A stretch of 64,000 nt of DNA from Oscillospiraceae bacterium. GTDB taxonomy: Bacteria; Bacillota; Clostridia; Oscillospirales; Oscillospiraceae. Each line of letters begins with the position of its first letter. Position 1 is the stretch's first letter. The DNA lies in NCBI GenBank assembly GCA_015068225.1, contig SVKX01000002.1:62001-126000 (forward strand), in the 5' to 3' direction. The position numbers were made by a program, and so were the translations under genes. The notes beneath the pieces are model-generated. The model made no database searches. It had not been told where the DNA came from and saw nothing but the letters and a program-made list of their open reading frames with translations. Positions 1 through 7,691 of this stretch are shown here, in pieces.

Positions 1-386
1 TGGCAAACCCCTATGTGCCCTTTCAGCTGGAGGATCCACCAAAATACGAAGGGCGAAAGGCACTGATCCGCGGAACACTGTTTCCCGGTCTGGATCTGCC
101 TTTTATGGGTATGGTAAACCAAAAAGAGAAGCCGATAACCCCAAAAACAGAGCTGCAGGTCATGGCATTTGCGCTTCAGGAACTGGCCCTGTATCTGGAC
201 ACTCATCCCGATGATAAGGAAGCATTGGAGCTTTACAGAACTTATCAGCGCATGCTTTACAAAGGTAAAATGGAATACTCCGAAAAGTGCGGTCCGCTGA
301 CCCACATCATACCGGTTGACGATAAAACCTACACCTGGCTGGATGATCCGTGGCCATGGGAATACTGTGCCAATAAGGAGGGCTGA
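1..386 (+). CDS. CotJA-CotJB fused spore coat protein (5' partial)
   Basis: The reading frame is already open at the left edge (ANPYVPFQLE), so the start lies outside the window; the GTG at 15 in the ORF track is internal. The first 40 or so residues look like the end of CotJA (RGTLFPGLDLPF). From about residue 50 the frame runs without a stop into a whole CotJB-like domain (ELALYLDTHPDD, then CGPLTH and the WLDDPWPWEY tail). CotJA, CotJB and CotJC build part of the inner spore coat, and in Bacillus CotJA and CotJB are separate genes. Here they are one frame, two bases before cotJC, whose ribosome site AAGGAGG lies in this gene's last codons. It is probably a mother-cell sporulation gene; its promoter is not visible. 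Confidence 0.85.
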   Translation, partial: ANPYVPFQLEDPPKYEGRKALIRGTLFPGLDLPFMGMVNQKEKPITPKTELQVMAFALQELALYLDTHPDDKEALELYRTYQRMLYKGKMEYSEKCGPLTHIIPVDDKTYTWLDDPWPWEYCANKEG

Positions 387-388
387 TT

Positions 389-985
389 ATGTTTGATTAT
401 AGTAAAAAGCTGCAATACCCCGTAAAAATCGACAAGCCCAACCCCCGCCTTGCTGCCATCATTATCAGCCAGTATGGCGGCCCTGACGGAGAACTGGCTG
501 CATCTTTGCGGTATTTATCCCAACGTTTTTCCATGCCCTTTGACGATCAGAAAGGCCTCTTGACGGACATTGGCGTGGAAGAATTGAATCACCTGGAAAT
601 GGTTGGCGCCATCGTCCATCAGCTCACAAGAAAGCTCACAGACAAGCAGATTGAAGACAGCGCTTTTGCACCCTACTTTGTAGACCATGGTGCCGGTGTC
701 TATCCGGTTGCAGCAGCAGGAAATCCCTTTACCGCGGCCTATATTGGCGTGAAAGGCGATCCCATTGCGGATCTGACGGAAGATCTGGCAGCAGAACAAA
801 AGGCGAGAGTTACCTACGACAACATCCTGCGCCTTTCTGACGATCCGGATGTTAACGATGTGATCAAGTTCCTCCGACAGCGAGAAATCGTGCACTTCCA
901 GCGGTTTGGAGAATCCATCCAGCAGCTGAGAGAAAAATTGAATCAGAAAAATGTATATTATATGAACCCTGCAATCGATATGTGA
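389..985 (+). CDS. cotJC: Spore coat protein CotJC (manganese-catalase family)
   Basis: The product has 198 residues, the normal CotJC length. It belongs to the ferritin-like manganese catalase family. Glu/His residues that fit the di-metal site are visible in EELNHLEMV, AEQKARVTY and REIVHFQRF. It is thought to sit in the inner spore coat with CotJA and CotJB, and enzymatic activity of the family member varies. The ATG at 389 has AAGGAGG 9 to 15 bases upstream. The gene ends 8 bases before a GC-rich hairpin, so it closes the cotJ operon. The family is certain; catalase activity is inferred. Confidence 0.93.
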   Translation: MFDYSKKLQYPVKIDKPNPRLAAIIISQYGGPDGELAASLRYLSQRFSMPFDDQKGLLTDIGVEELNHLEMVGAIVHQLTRKLTDKQIEDSAFAPYFVDHGAGVYPVAAAGNPFTAAYIGVKGDPIADLTEDLAAEQKARVTYDNILRLSDDPDVNDVIKFLRQREIVHFQRFGESIQQLREKLNQKNVYYMNPAIDM

Positions 986-993
986 GTGAAAAA

Positions 994-1030
994 GCAGCGC
1001 CGATTTTCGGCGCTGCATAAATATTTTTAA
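994..1030 (+). terminator. Hairpin after cotJC
   Basis: Perfect 10-bp arms (GCAGCGCCGA and TCGGCGCTGC) enclose a three-base loop and are followed by an AT-rich tract (ATAAATATTTTT), not a clean U run. It is probably the cotJ terminator. Nearly the same hairpin recurs after the next gene at 3107. Confidence 0.65.
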
Positions 1031-1113
1031 AAGAGATTCCCATCCTAAGTGCCTTTTCAATGGCAATAATGCCTCTCTTTGTGTGTTAATAGCAGACGGA
1101 CATCATCTTCCTA

Positions 1114-1142
1114 TTTACAACATTTATTTACTCTGATATAAT
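1114..1142 (+). promoter_or_regulatory. Sigma-A promoter of the M13 peptidase gene
   Basis: TTTACA at 1114-1119 and TATAAT at 1137-1142 are spaced by 17 bases, with an extended -10 TG at 1134. The start codon is about 40 bases downstream of the expected transcript start. Confidence 0.8.
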
Positions 1143-1189
1143 TATGAAAGATGTTTGACCCATATACTTTTCATATAAAGGAGACAATC

Positions 1190-3082
1190 ATGGAAAAAGT
1201 AAGAATTCAAGATGACCTGTATACCTGCGTAAACCAAGCAAAGCTGGAAGAATTGGTGATTCCTGACGACATGCCCGTTGCAGGCGGTTTTGCTGCCCTC
1301 AACACCGATGTGGAAAAGCTCATGATCGGCGAGTTTAATGCCATGTGCAAGGATGCCTCCTATCCCAACGAGCATCTGGAAAGAGCCTGCACTCTGTTCA
1401 CCCTGGCAAAGGATGTGAAGCGGAAGAAAAAACACGGCATCAAACCCGCGCTGAAGAATCTGGCGATCCTCAAGAAGCTGGGCACCATGCGCAGCTACAA
1501 TCTCCACACCAAGGAGCTGATCCTGAAAAATGTTGCTATGCCCCTGAACATCATGGTAGAGCCCAACATGAAAGACACTACCCATCACTGCGTGATGATC
1601 CAGGGTGCAACTGTGATTCTGCCCGATGTTTCTTATTACAAGAATGAACAGCAGCGGGATATGATGCTGGGTATGTGGAGCGGCTTTGCAAAGCAAGTAT
1701 TGGCCATCGCAGGTCACAGTGAGGAAGAAATCGATGCACTGATCAAGGACACTCTGGCCTTTGATGCGCTCATCGCAAAGTATGCCAAGAGCCAGGAAGA
1801 GTGGTCTGAGTACACCAAGATGTACAACCCCATGAAGACCGGCAGAGTGGCAGGTATGGTCAAACCCCTTAATCTGAAGAAGCTGTTGAGCGATCTGTTT
1901 GGCTTTGTTCCTGAGGAAATTATCGTGGCAGAGCCGAGATACTTCAAGAACTTCAAAGAAGTATTCAATCAGGACAACTTTGAGATGTACAAGAAGTGGG
2001 CCTACGTGGTCACACTGATGGACAGCTGTGGTTTGCTGTCCGAGGAGCTGCGTGATTTAGGCGGCGCTTTCCGCAGAGCCCTCTCCGGTATTGCCGCTGT
2101 TTCTTCCCCTGAGAAGTTTGCCTATCAGCTGGCATCCTCCATGTACAGTGAGCCCGTAGGTCTGTACTACGGTGAAAAATACTTCGGCGAAGAAGCCAAG
2201 AAGGACATTACTGAGATTGTTCAGCAGATTGTGGCCACCTATCAGAAGCGAATTGCAAGCAACGACATTCTTGAGCCGGCCACCAAGGAGAAAGCTATCC
2301 TGAAGCTCAGCAAGATGGGCCTTAAGCTGGCCTATCCCGATCGGGTGGAGGAAATCTACAACAAGCTGGTGTTCGATAAGAGCAAGTCTCTGTTTGACAT
2401 TGTAACTACCTTGAGAAAAATCCGCATGGAGGAAAACTTTGCAAAGCTTAATAAGGAGGTAGACCGTACCCATTGGGCAATGCCCGGACACATGGTCAAC
2501 GCCTGCTACGATCCCTTTGTCAACGACATCACCTTCCCTGCCGCCATTCTGCAGTCCCCCTTCTACTCCATCCATCAGACCAGAAGCGAAAACCTGGGCG
2601 GCATTGGCGCAGTGATTGGCCACGAGATCTCTCACGCTTTTGACTCCAACGGTGCCAAGTGCGACGAGCTGGGCAACCTCAACAACTGGTGGACCAAGGC
2701 AGACGAGCGGAAGTTTAACAAAAAGGTCAATGCCATGATCAAGCAGTTTGACGGCATCGAATTGCCTTGGGGCACCGTTAATGGCAAGTTTACTGTCAGC
2801 GAGAACATTGCAGACAATGGTGGTATGGCTGTGACCCTGGACATCATGTCCAATACCGAAGGTGCTTCCTTCGAGGAATACTTCTCCAACTGGGCAAGAG
2901 TCTGGTGCCAAAAGGCCAAGCCCGAATATCAGGCACTGCTTCTGCAGGTGGATGTCCACGGTCCTTGCTACCTACGCGCCAATATGCCCCCCAGAAACTT
3001 CCCTGAATGGTATGCCGCCTTCAATGTGAAGAAGACTGACGGCATGTATCTGGCACCCTCCAAGAGAGTGGTTATTTGGTGA
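1190..3082 (+). CDS. M13-family zinc metallopeptidase (PepO/neprilysin-like)
   Basis: This is a zinc endopeptidase of the M13 family, which cuts short peptides. The zinc site is plain: GHEISHAFD carries HExxH, and SENIADNGG further on gives the third ligand Glu and the family ExxAD motif. The NACYDPFVNDITFPAAILQ stretch is the usual substrate-side motif. The product is 630 residues. No signal peptide or membrane segment is visible, so it is probably cytoplasmic like the lactic-acid-bacteria PepO enzymes. The ATG at 1190, not the ORF-track ATG at 1151, is chosen because AAAGGAG sits 8 bases before it. It stands alone between two hairpins with its own strong promoter. Confidence 0.93.
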   Translation: MEKVRIQDDLYTCVNQAKLEELVIPDDMPVAGGFAALNTDVEKLMIGEFNAMCKDASYPNEHLERACTLFTLAKDVKRKKKHGIKPALKNLAILKKLGTMRSYNLHTKELILKNVAMPLNIMVEPNMKDTTHHCVMIQGATVILPDVSYYKNEQQRDMMLGMWSGFAKQVLAIAGHSEEEIDALIKDTLAFDALIAKYAKSQEEWSEYTKMYNPMKTGRVAGMVKPLNLKKLLSDLFGFVPEEIIVAEPRYFKNFKEVFNQDNFEMYKKWAYVVTLMDSCGLLSEELRDLGGAFRRALSGIAAVSSPEKFAYQLASSMYSEPVGLYYGEKYFGEEAKKDITEIVQQIVATYQKRIASNDILEPATKEKAILKLSKMGLKLAYPDRVEEIYNKLVFDKSKSLFDIVTTLRKIRMEENFAKLNKEVDRTHWAMPGHMVNACYDPFVNDITFPAAILQSPFYSIHQTRSENLGGIGAVIGHEISHAFDSNGAKCDELGNLNNWWTKADERKFNKKVNAMIKQFDGIELPWGTVNGKFTVSENIADNGGMAVTLDIMSNTEGASFEEYFSNWARVWCQKAKPEYQALLLQVDVHGPCYLRANMPPRNFPEWYAAFNVKKTDGMYLAPSKRVVIW

Positions 3083-3106
3083 TTTTAAAAGCCTTAATGT
3101 ATAAAT

Positions 3107-3140
3107 GCAGCGCCGATAATTTCGGCGCTGCAAAAAAATT
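3107..3140 (+). terminator. Hairpin after the M13 peptidase gene
   Basis: The arms GCAGCGCCGA and TCGGCGCTGC match those of the hairpin at 994, and the bases after it also resemble that copy. The following tract is A7 then T4, so it is a weaker intrinsic terminator than usual. Confidence 0.6.
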
Positions 3141-3173
3141 TTCAAATGAGATTCCGATTTCGTATTTTCGTGA

Positions 3174-3179
3174 TATAAT
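3174..3179 (+). promoter_or_regulatory. Extended -10 promoter of the alpha/beta hydrolase gene
   Basis: TGATATAAT is a perfect -10 with the extended TG element. The -35 region is poor, which extended -10 promoters tolerate. Expected transcription starts near 3186. Confidence 0.6.
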
Positions 3180-3196
3180 ATAAAAAAAGTGTAACT

Positions 3197-4207
3197 ATGG
3201 GGGCAGATCTTTTCACTATGATTTGGTTTTTCTTATCGCTGATCGTTATCATTCTTGCCGTTTTATTGATTGCTTTCTTCACCTACCGGATCTGCTTCTA
3301 TTCTCCGGAAGATCGACGGGAAGATCCCTACTCCGTTATGGATGGCGAACAATATGAGGCTGTTTGCGACAGTATTACAGCCTGCACAAGACTCATGGAC
3401 AAAGCTCCCTGCCAGTGGGTCACAACCCGGTCTTTTGACGGGCTGACTCTCTCCGCTCGATATTATCATACAGCCGATGGCGCACCGCTTCAGATCCTGT
3501 TTCATGGCTATCGCTCCATGGCGCTTCGGGACTGTGCAGGAGGATTTTACCTTGCGAAAAAACTGGGATGCAATATTCTTGCCGTTGATCAGCGTGCCCA
3601 CGCCAGAAGCAGCGGACATGTCATTACCTTTGGCATTAAAGAAAGAATGGACTGTCTTTCCTGGGTACAATATGCGAACGAAAGATTTTCTTCCGATACG
3701 CCAATAATCTTGTCCGGTTTATCTATGGGTGCATCCACCGTTTTGATGGCATCCGCTCTTCCCCTTCCCGAAAATGTTGTTGCCATTATGGCGGATTGCC
3801 CATACTCCTCCCCTGCGGATATTATCCGCAAGGTAAGCCGCGACCGTCATATGCCGGATACTCTTGCGTATCCATTTATCTGGCTGGGTGCTAAGTTATT
3901 TGGAAAATTTTCACTAAATGAAACAACCTCCGTAGAATCGGTCCGGCAGGCTAAGATCCCGATACTGCTGCTCCACGGAGAAGATGATCGATTCGTCCCC
4001 TGCCGGATGAGCCGAGAAATCTATGCTGCCTGCGCTTCGAGAGCCGAGCTTCACACATTTCCCTATGCAGGTCATGGCCTGTGCTATATTATGGATCCGG
4101 TTCGTTACGAAAGAATATCCACAAACTTTTTATGGTCTATCCCTGCATTAAAGCCATTTTTGAAAGACAATCCATTTGTACAAAAGGAGTTGGAAATCCA
4201 TGACTGA
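3197..4207 (+). CDS. Membrane-anchored alpha/beta hydrolase
   Basis: The N-terminus carries one hydrophobic helix (about residues 8-30), followed by an alpha/beta-hydrolase fold. The nucleophile elbow is GLSMGAS, the acid is in HGEDDRFVP and the catalytic His is in AGHGL; HGYRS would form the oxyanion loop. It resembles the YqkD/YkoT-like hydrolases of Firmicutes, and the substrate is unknown. The start is uncertain. ATG 3197 would give a leader of only about 11 bases with no Shine-Dalgarno; ATG 3218 keeps the whole membrane helix but also lacks a good ribosome site. It overlaps the next gene by 8 bases, so the two are probably translated together. Confidence 0.85.
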   Translation: MGADLFTMIWFFLSLIVIILAVLLIAFFTYRICFYSPEDRREDPYSVMDGEQYEAVCDSITACTRLMDKAPCQWVTTRSFDGLTLSARYYHTADGAPLQILFHGYRSMALRDCAGGFYLAKKLGCNILAVDQRAHARSSGHVITFGIKERMDCLSWVQYANERFSSDTPIILSGLSMGASTVLMASALPLPENVVAIMADCPYSSPADIIRKVSRDRHMPDTLAYPFIWLGAKLFGKFSLNETTSVESVRQAKIPILLLHGEDDRFVPCRMSREIYAACASRAELHTFPYAGHGLCYIMDPVRYERISTNFLWSIPALKPFLKDNPFVQKELEIHD

Positions 4208-4613
4208 AGTTGCAGCTGCCCTGATCTGGAATGAAGCCGGACAGTTTCTGATCTGTCAGCGTCCTGCTCATAAGGCCCGGGGTCTGCTGTGGGAATTTGT
4301 GGGCGGCAAAGCAGAAGAAGGCGAGAGCCTCAAGAATGCTTTGATTCGGGAATGTCAGGAAGAATTGGGTGTAACGGTAGAACCCGGATCCATATTTATT
4401 CAGCTTATCCACGAGTATCCTGACATTAAAATCCGTTTGACCCTCTTCAACAGCACCATTATAAGCGGTAAACCCAAGCTTCTGGAGCATAACGATATGC
4501 GGTGGATCTATCCGTCAGAAATCCCCAATTATGACTTCTGCCCGGCTGATGAGGACATCCTTAAGATGCTGATGAAGTCTTCCTCTACTTCCCCTTTGAC
4601 AATTGCGCGATAA
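4200..4613 (+). CDS. MutT-type Nudix hydrolase
   Basis: The 137-residue product has a perfect Nudix box, GGKAEEGESLKNALIRECQE followed by ELGV (GX5EX7REUXEEXGU). MutT family members hydrolyse oxidised nucleotides such as 8-oxo-dGTP to keep them out of DNA. The length and the N-terminal EVAAALIWNEAGQFLICQR fit MutT/NudG rather than ADP-ribose pyrophosphatases; the exact substrate is not proven. The ATG at 4200 has AAAGGAG upstream and overlaps the end of the hydrolase gene. The ORF-track start at 4176 is too early. Confidence 0.88.
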   Translation: MTEVAAALIWNEAGQFLICQRPAHKARGLLWEFVGGKAEEGESLKNALIRECQEELGVTVEPGSIFIQLIHEYPDIKIRLTLFNSTIISGKPKLLEHNDMRWIYPSEIPNYDFCPADEDILKMLMKSSSTSPLTIAR

Positions 4614-4624
4614 AATGATACAAT
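4596..4624 (+). promoter_or_regulatory. Sigma-A promoter of the cytidylate-kinase-like gene
   Basis: A consensus TTGACA (4596-4601) lies 17 bases before TACAAT (4619-4624) with an extended TG. The -35 box is inside the last codons of the Nudix gene. Confidence 0.8.
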
Positions 4625-4656
4625 AATAATATAATTACCATAAAGGAGGCATTCCC

Positions 4657-5268
4657 ATGAAAAAGAACATTATTACCATCAGCCGGCAATTCGGCAGCGG
4701 CGGACGCACAGTAGGCCATTTGATCGCAGAAAAGCTGGGAATTCCTTTTTATGATAAGGAACTTGTGGACCATATTGCTCTGGAATCCGGCTTTGCCCCT
4801 AAATTTGTAGAGGAGCACGGCGAGCACTCCCCGGGAAAAAGTGTTTTTTCTTATGCCTTTGCACCCCAGGGTGTTCCGGGGGTTATGAACGGTCTTTCCA
4901 CCGCTGATTTCCTTTGGAATATTCAGTGCGGCGCGATTATGCAGCTTGCAGAAAAAGGGCCTTGCGTAATCGTTGGTAGAAACGCGGATTACATACTGAA
5001 GGACCGGAAAGATTGCTTTCATGCCTTTATTTATGCAGATAAGGAATTCCGGGCAGAGCGTATTGTCCGTCTTTACGGCGAATCTGACAAGAGTCCCCTC
5101 GCCAGATTGCAGGATAAGGACAAGCGCCGCAGCGTAAACTACCAGCACTATACCGGTCGTGTCTGGGGCGCATCGGAAAATTATGATATTTGCCTGAATA
5201 CCGGCACCATTGGCGTGGAAACAGCCGCGGATATTATTGTATCCCTGATTAAAAACTCTGACGAATAA
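4657..5268 (+). CDS. Cytidylate kinase-like protein
   Basis: The 203-residue protein begins ITISRQFGSGGRTVGHLIAE. This is the P-loop pattern (GSGGRTVG) of the cytidylate-kinase-like family, common in Clostridia and distinct from housekeeping Cmk. Later features are a VIVGRNADYIL segment and basic residues in the lid region (RLQDKDKRRSVNYQHYTG). It is expected to bind a nucleotide phosphate, but substrate and role are unknown. The ATG has AAAGGAGG upstream and the gene has its own strong promoter. It ends just before a terminator shared with the convergent membrane-protein gene. Confidence 0.85.
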   Translation: MKKNIITISRQFGSGGRTVGHLIAEKLGIPFYDKELVDHIALESGFAPKFVEEHGEHSPGKSVFSYAFAPQGVPGVMNGLSTADFLWNIQCGAIMQLAEKGPCVIVGRNADYILKDRKDCFHAFIYADKEFRAERIVRLYGESDKSPLARLQDKDKRRSVNYQHYTGRVWGASENYDICLNTGTIGVETAADIIVSLIKNSDE

Positions 5269-5273
5269 AAAGG

Positions 5274-5306
5274 AACCGTCCTGCTTAAACGCAGGACGGT
5301 TTTTTA
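5274..5306. terminator. Bidirectional terminator
   Basis: Arms AACCGTCCTGC and GCAGGACGGTT with a T-rich tail on the + side end the kinase-like gene. The hairpin also lies at the 3' end of the convergent minus-strand gene. Confidence 0.85.
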
Positions 5307-5867
5307 TGCATCAGTTTTTGATCTATTCTTGACCTCTTTCATGCAGCGGGTCAGGCAGAATAAGGAAGCAGGGATACAAAGCACAGAAAGCTCCAAAATA
5401 AACTGACCAATGTGTCTAAACGATGGTGCATACATCAAGTACCGGAATACGAGCAAGGCCAGAAAGAGTCCGCTGGACAGGAGTCTGCCGGGAAGATAGC
5501 CCCCCGCCGTTGCCAGAAGCACCAAACCGGAAAGCAGGTAGAATACAACCGACAGCAAAATTCTCAAAATATCTCCCGTGGAAAAATTCCAGATCATGAC
5601 CATCAGGCAAAATGCTGCGCCCAGAATTGCAAAAATACCGGGAGCATTCAGCTTAACTGCACGCAAAAGCACGATATATCCTGCGCACAAGGATAGCGGC
5701 AGAATGATCTGCATAATAATCGTGCCTGTATTATAGGTAAAAATATTGGTAAGGCCAAAATAATACACAACTCGAAGGAAAAAGGAAAGTCCCATAAAGA
5801 TCGCCCCGGGCAATATCCATTTTCCTTGAAAATCTATTTGGTATCGGGTATATTGCTTCAGTTTCAC
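5304..5867 (-). CDS. Polytopic membrane protein of unknown function
   Basis: About six hydrophobic helices are visible across the 187-residue protein (for example LPLSLCAGYIVLL and ILLSVVFYLLSGLVLLATAG). I do not recognise a family and see no catalytic or transport motif. The start is taken as GTG 5867 because AGAGGTGAT lies at the right distance; the ORF-track GTG at 5876 is inside that ribosome site. A good promoter precedes it, and it is transcribed alone. Confidence 0.75.
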   Translation of the reverse strand: MKLKQYTRYQIDFQGKWILPGAIFMGLSFFLRVVYYFGLTNIFTYNTGTIIMQIILPLSLCAGYIVLLRAVKLNAPGIFAILGAAFCLMVMIWNFSTGDILRILLSVVFYLLSGLVLLATAGGYLPGRLLSSGLFLALLVFRYLMYAPSFRHIGQFILELSVLCIPASLFCLTRCMKEVKNRSKTDA

Positions 5868-5890
5868 AGCTATCACCTCTTATTGGGTAT

Positions 5891-5919
5891 ATTATACAAA
5901 AGATCCAAGGAAATAGCAA
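5891..5919 (-). promoter_or_regulatory. Sigma-A promoter of the membrane-protein gene
   Basis: On the minus strand TTGCTA (5914-5919) and TATAAT (5891-5896) are 17 bases apart. Confidence 0.75.
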
Positions 5920-5941
5920 GTCCCGAACAAATAGATTCCGG

Positions 5942-7093
5942 TTAAACCGCTGCAGTTTCCTTCTCGTGAATTTGAATGTTTACGCCATTGACTTCCACAT
6001 CCCCGTCTGCACAGATAAGAATATACTTCACACCGCCAATGATCCGGGTCTCGATCAGATCAGTACGGTCCGGCGCAACCTTAATAGATACATCAGGAGT
6101 TTTGATCTCAAAGCTACGGTCATTGATGATATTCTTAGGATGAAGATCCGCTTCAAAGCCAAATGCTTCATCATAATCGATCCCAAACTTAGCGATATGA
6201 GGCTCTGAGACGCCGCAGGAAGACAAAACACTCTTCACATCGTCCTTGCTCACCAGCAAGGGCTCCGGCGTTCTGCTTTCCTTGTGCAAGGCGATACGCT
6301 GGCAGATCTCATCATGGACAGATTGCATCACATCCATACTGCACTCTTCATCCAGTGAGCGCTGCAGAAGCGCCTCAAAAGACTTCTTTTGCTCCGCTGC
6401 CGGCTTGGGAATATCTGCATGAAATACCGCATTTACAAATGCTGTATGACTTTCCTTCGCGCTGTGGGTATAGTAAAGCGCGTTATAAATATTTGTAGAC
6501 CGGTCGTCAAACGCCGGGAAAAGAAAGCCAATCTCCGGTGCGCTGACCGCATTGGTAATGCCGCCGTCATGAAACTCTCTGCTTTCCGGCTGATACTGAA
6601 GCGTGGATTTCGTCTGCTTTACTGGACATATGGCACATAAGATATATGTATATGTGTCCTCTGCCCTGCCGGAGTCTTCCTGACCGTCCTTACCTTTGAA
6701 AGGAACATCATAGCTGTCGCAGCCCATAAGGATCAGATATCCGGAATCCAGACTGACTGATTCTATCACTTTTTTATAGAAAGTCATGCGCAACGCTTCG
6801 TCCTTCAGCCCTGTCTTGCGCAGGTCCATCAAGAGTGTGTGCTCCTCACTTTTGGCAACCTGAGATGTGGAGAAACGAATATCGATCAAATTCTTCCCGA
6901 TGGAACCGGAAAGTGTCCGCTTTAATAAGGAAAAATACTTCTCCGCCTCATTTTCTGACATCATCCCTGTGCTTTGACTAAACTCAGATACGACTTCCTT
7001 GCTTTCATTAACATAGCAGCCAAAGACCGCTGTCATATTACTCCGATCCCGACGGATGCGCCGCCGGATCTCTCCGATTTCTTTTATATTCAT
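5942..7093 (-). CDS. DUF4317 family protein
   Basis: The N-terminus (IKEIGEIRRRIR, GCYVNESKEVVSEF, LLKRTLSGSIGKNLIDI) matches the DUF4317 family, which is widespread in Clostridia and has no known function. The product is 383 residues with no signal peptide or membrane helix, so it is probably cytoplasmic. No catalytic motif is evident. It starts with ATG just downstream of the hairpin that ends the pgsA operon, so it is probably transcribed separately. Confidence 0.85.
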   Translation of the reverse strand: MNIKEIGEIRRRIRRDRSNMTAVFGCYVNESKEVVSEFSQSTGMMSENEAEKYFSLLKRTLSGSIGKNLIDIRFSTSQVAKSEEHTLLMDLRKTGLKDEALRMTFYKKVIESVSLDSGYLILMGCDSYDVPFKGKDGQEDSGRAEDTYTYILCAICPVKQTKSTLQYQPESREFHDGGITNAVSAPEIGFLFPAFDDRSTNIYNALYYTHSAKESHTAFVNAVFHADIPKPAAEQKKSFEALLQRSLDEECSMDVMQSVHDEICQRIALHKESRTPEPLLVSKDDVKSVLSSCGVSEPHIAKFGIDYDEAFGFEADLHPKNIINDRSFEIKTPDVSIKVAPDRTDLIETRIIGGVKYILICADGDVEVNGVNIQIHEKETAAV

Positions 7094-7128
7094 AGTAACC
7101 TCACATATCCAATTTTACCGCGCAATAA

Positions 7129-7154
7129 GGCCTTCGGTTTTTTTACCGAAGGCC
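7129..7154 (-). terminator. Terminator-like hairpin after pgsA
   Basis: Arms GGCCTTCGGT and ACCGAAGGCC enclose a T-rich (A-rich on the minus strand) loop immediately after the pgsA stop. The U tract after it is weak. It should end the long lipoprotein-to-pgsA operon. Confidence 0.65.
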
Positions 7155-7160
7155 GGTTTC

Positions 7161-7691
7161 TTACTGCCAGAGACATTTTCTGTTCTGTATAAAATACTCA
7201 ATACCGGAATAGACCGTTGTGACAATGATCACGCCGATTGCGATCCAGCCGATCAGCTGAGAGGTGGGGAACGCCATCCAGACGCAAAGGCTGATCATTG
7301 TGCTTGCGGTTTTCACCTTTCCGCTCCAGCCTGCAGCGATTACTGTACCCTTTCCCACAGCGACCAGACGAAGTCCAGTTACTGCAAATTCCCGTGTCAA
7401 AACGATCATAAGCGCCCATGCAGGGAATAATCCCCATTGGCAGAATATGGTCATCGCACCGATCACCATAAGCTTATCTGCCAAGGGATCCAGGAATTTG
7501 CCAAAATCCGTGACCTGATTATATTTTCTGGCAACAGTGCCATCCACATAATCCGTAACACCCGCAAGAATGAATACTGCCAGCGCAAGCCACAGCCAAA
7601 TGCCGGGCACGCCGCCGCTGATGTACATCAGAGTCATATATACGGGAATAAACGCAACACGAACCAGCGTGATTTTACTTGCAGTTGTCAT
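7161..7691 (-). CDS. pgsA: CDP-diacylglycerol--glycerol-3-phosphate 3-phosphatidyltransferase
   Basis: PgsA makes phosphatidylglycerol phosphate from CDP-diacylglycerol and glycerol-3-phosphate in the cytoplasmic membrane. The CDP-alcohol phosphotransferase signature is complete: DYVDGTVARKYNQVTDFGK followed by FLDPLADK. The 176-residue length and about four to five membrane helices fit PgsA. The N-terminal ASKITLVRVAFIPVY is the usual amphipathic entry. Its start overlaps the rimO stop by 4 bases, so it is translationally coupled as the last gene of the operon. Confidence 0.93.
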   Translation of the reverse strand: MTTASKITLVRVAFIPVYMTLMYISGGVPGIWLWLALAVFILAGVTDYVDGTVARKYNQVTDFGKFLDPLADKLMVIGAMTIFCQWGLFPAWALMIVLTREFAVTGLRLVAVGKGTVIAAGWSGKVKTASTMISLCVWMAFPTSQLIGWIAIGVIIVTTVYSGIEYFIQNRKCLWQ

